A DNA stretch of 14,959 bases from JBEATZ01 sp041178545 (GTDB taxonomy: Bacteria; Planctomycetota; UBA1135; UBA2386): positions 1-14,959 of the forward strand of contig JBEGVB010000160.1 of assembly GCA_041178545.1 (NCBI GenBank), given 5' to 3'. The notes beneath the pieces were generated by a model. That model was not told the DNA's origin. It searched no databases and worked only from the letters and a program-made list of their open reading frames with translations. Positions 14,860 to 14,959 of this stretch are shown here, piece by piece (the stretch's first letter is position 1; each line of letters opens with the position of its first letter). The translations under genes were made by a program, and so were the position numbers.

Positions 14860-14959
14860 TCAGTGCAGCCGCGCAGGTGTAGCTTTGGGCCCGCGGAACA
14901 GCAGCACGAACACCAGCAGGATCGCGCCCGCGCCGATGCACGGCAGCAGCCAGATGTGC
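14860..14959 (-). CDS. C-terminal end of a membrane protein, probably an MFS-type transporter (cut by window edge)
   Basis: The minus strand is open from the window end to TGA at 14862-14860, giving 32 visible residues. They begin HIWLLPCIGAG, run through a hydrophobic last membrane helix (AILLVFVLLF) and end with a short polar tail (RGPKATPARLH). An IW-(L/I)-(L/I)-P start followed by a final helix ending in LLF(R/K) is typical of the last transmembrane segment of MFS permeases such as nucleoside transporters. This much sequence proves only that it is a membrane-protein C-terminus. It converges with the dehydrogenase gene across 57 bases containing a strong hairpin. Confidence 0.6.
   Translation of the reverse strand, partial: HIWLLPCIGAGAILLVFVLLFRGPKATPARLH

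Overview
The window is very GC-rich and densely coding: 14 protein genes (two cut by the window edges), no RNA genes, no CRISPR and no insertion sequence. No intergenic stretch exceeds about 110 bases. The best lineage clue is a secreted DNRLRE-type protein (4099-5175, minus) whose last ~120 residues match a C-terminal domain I associate with secreted proteins of Planctomycetota. Secreted carboxypeptidase-regulatory-like and LamG proteins, the general gene mix and poor Shine-Dalgarno signals fit that phylum. This assignment is inference from memory, not a database result.

Layout. (1) 3-617 plus: the 3' part of a multiheme c-type cytochrome with nine CxxCH motifs. It meets tail-to-tail, 3 bases away, (2) a compact minus-strand operon 3408-621: aldo/keto reductase, class I methyltransferase, DnaJ-type co-chaperone. 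Both junctions are 4-base GTGA overlaps. (3) 3511-4044 plus: a short, single-domain asparaginase-like protein whose 3' end carries a triplicated 18-bp unit containing the stop codon. (4) 5175-4099 minus: the DNRLRE protein. (5) A minus-strand cluster 8817-5238: Gfo/Idh/MocA oxidoreductase, radical SAM protein with a C-terminal cysteine set, and a plant-Deg9-like serine protease with no visible signal peptide. The first two overlap by 83 bases; the last two are 9 bases apart. (6) A plus-strand series 8873-14802: secreted metallophosphoesterase-LamG fusion, FCGT-type methyltransferase, secreted carboxypeptidase-regulatory-like protein, saccharopine-dehydrogenase-family oxidoreductase. (7) 14860-end minus: the C-terminus of a membrane protein, probably a transporter, separated from the previous gene by a strong hairpin.

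Gene cooperation. The AKR-methyltransferase-DnaJ set and the Gfo/Idh-radical SAM-protease set look like two transcription units. The second pairs two small-molecule redox enzymes with a quality-control or processing protease, and I cannot name its pathway. The plus-strand genes look mostly like single units with their own promoters.

The most notable signal I found is regulatory. At four transcription-unit heads a -10-like hexamer ends exactly 6 or 7 bases before the start codon (TATCCT, TACCAT, TAGATT, CACAAT); a fifth (GACAAT) ends 10 bases before. Two or three of these have a -35-like hexamer at 16-17 bp spacing. This predicts leaderless or near-leaderless mRNAs as a habit of this genome. 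I did not find a convincing wholly new defence or mobile system here.
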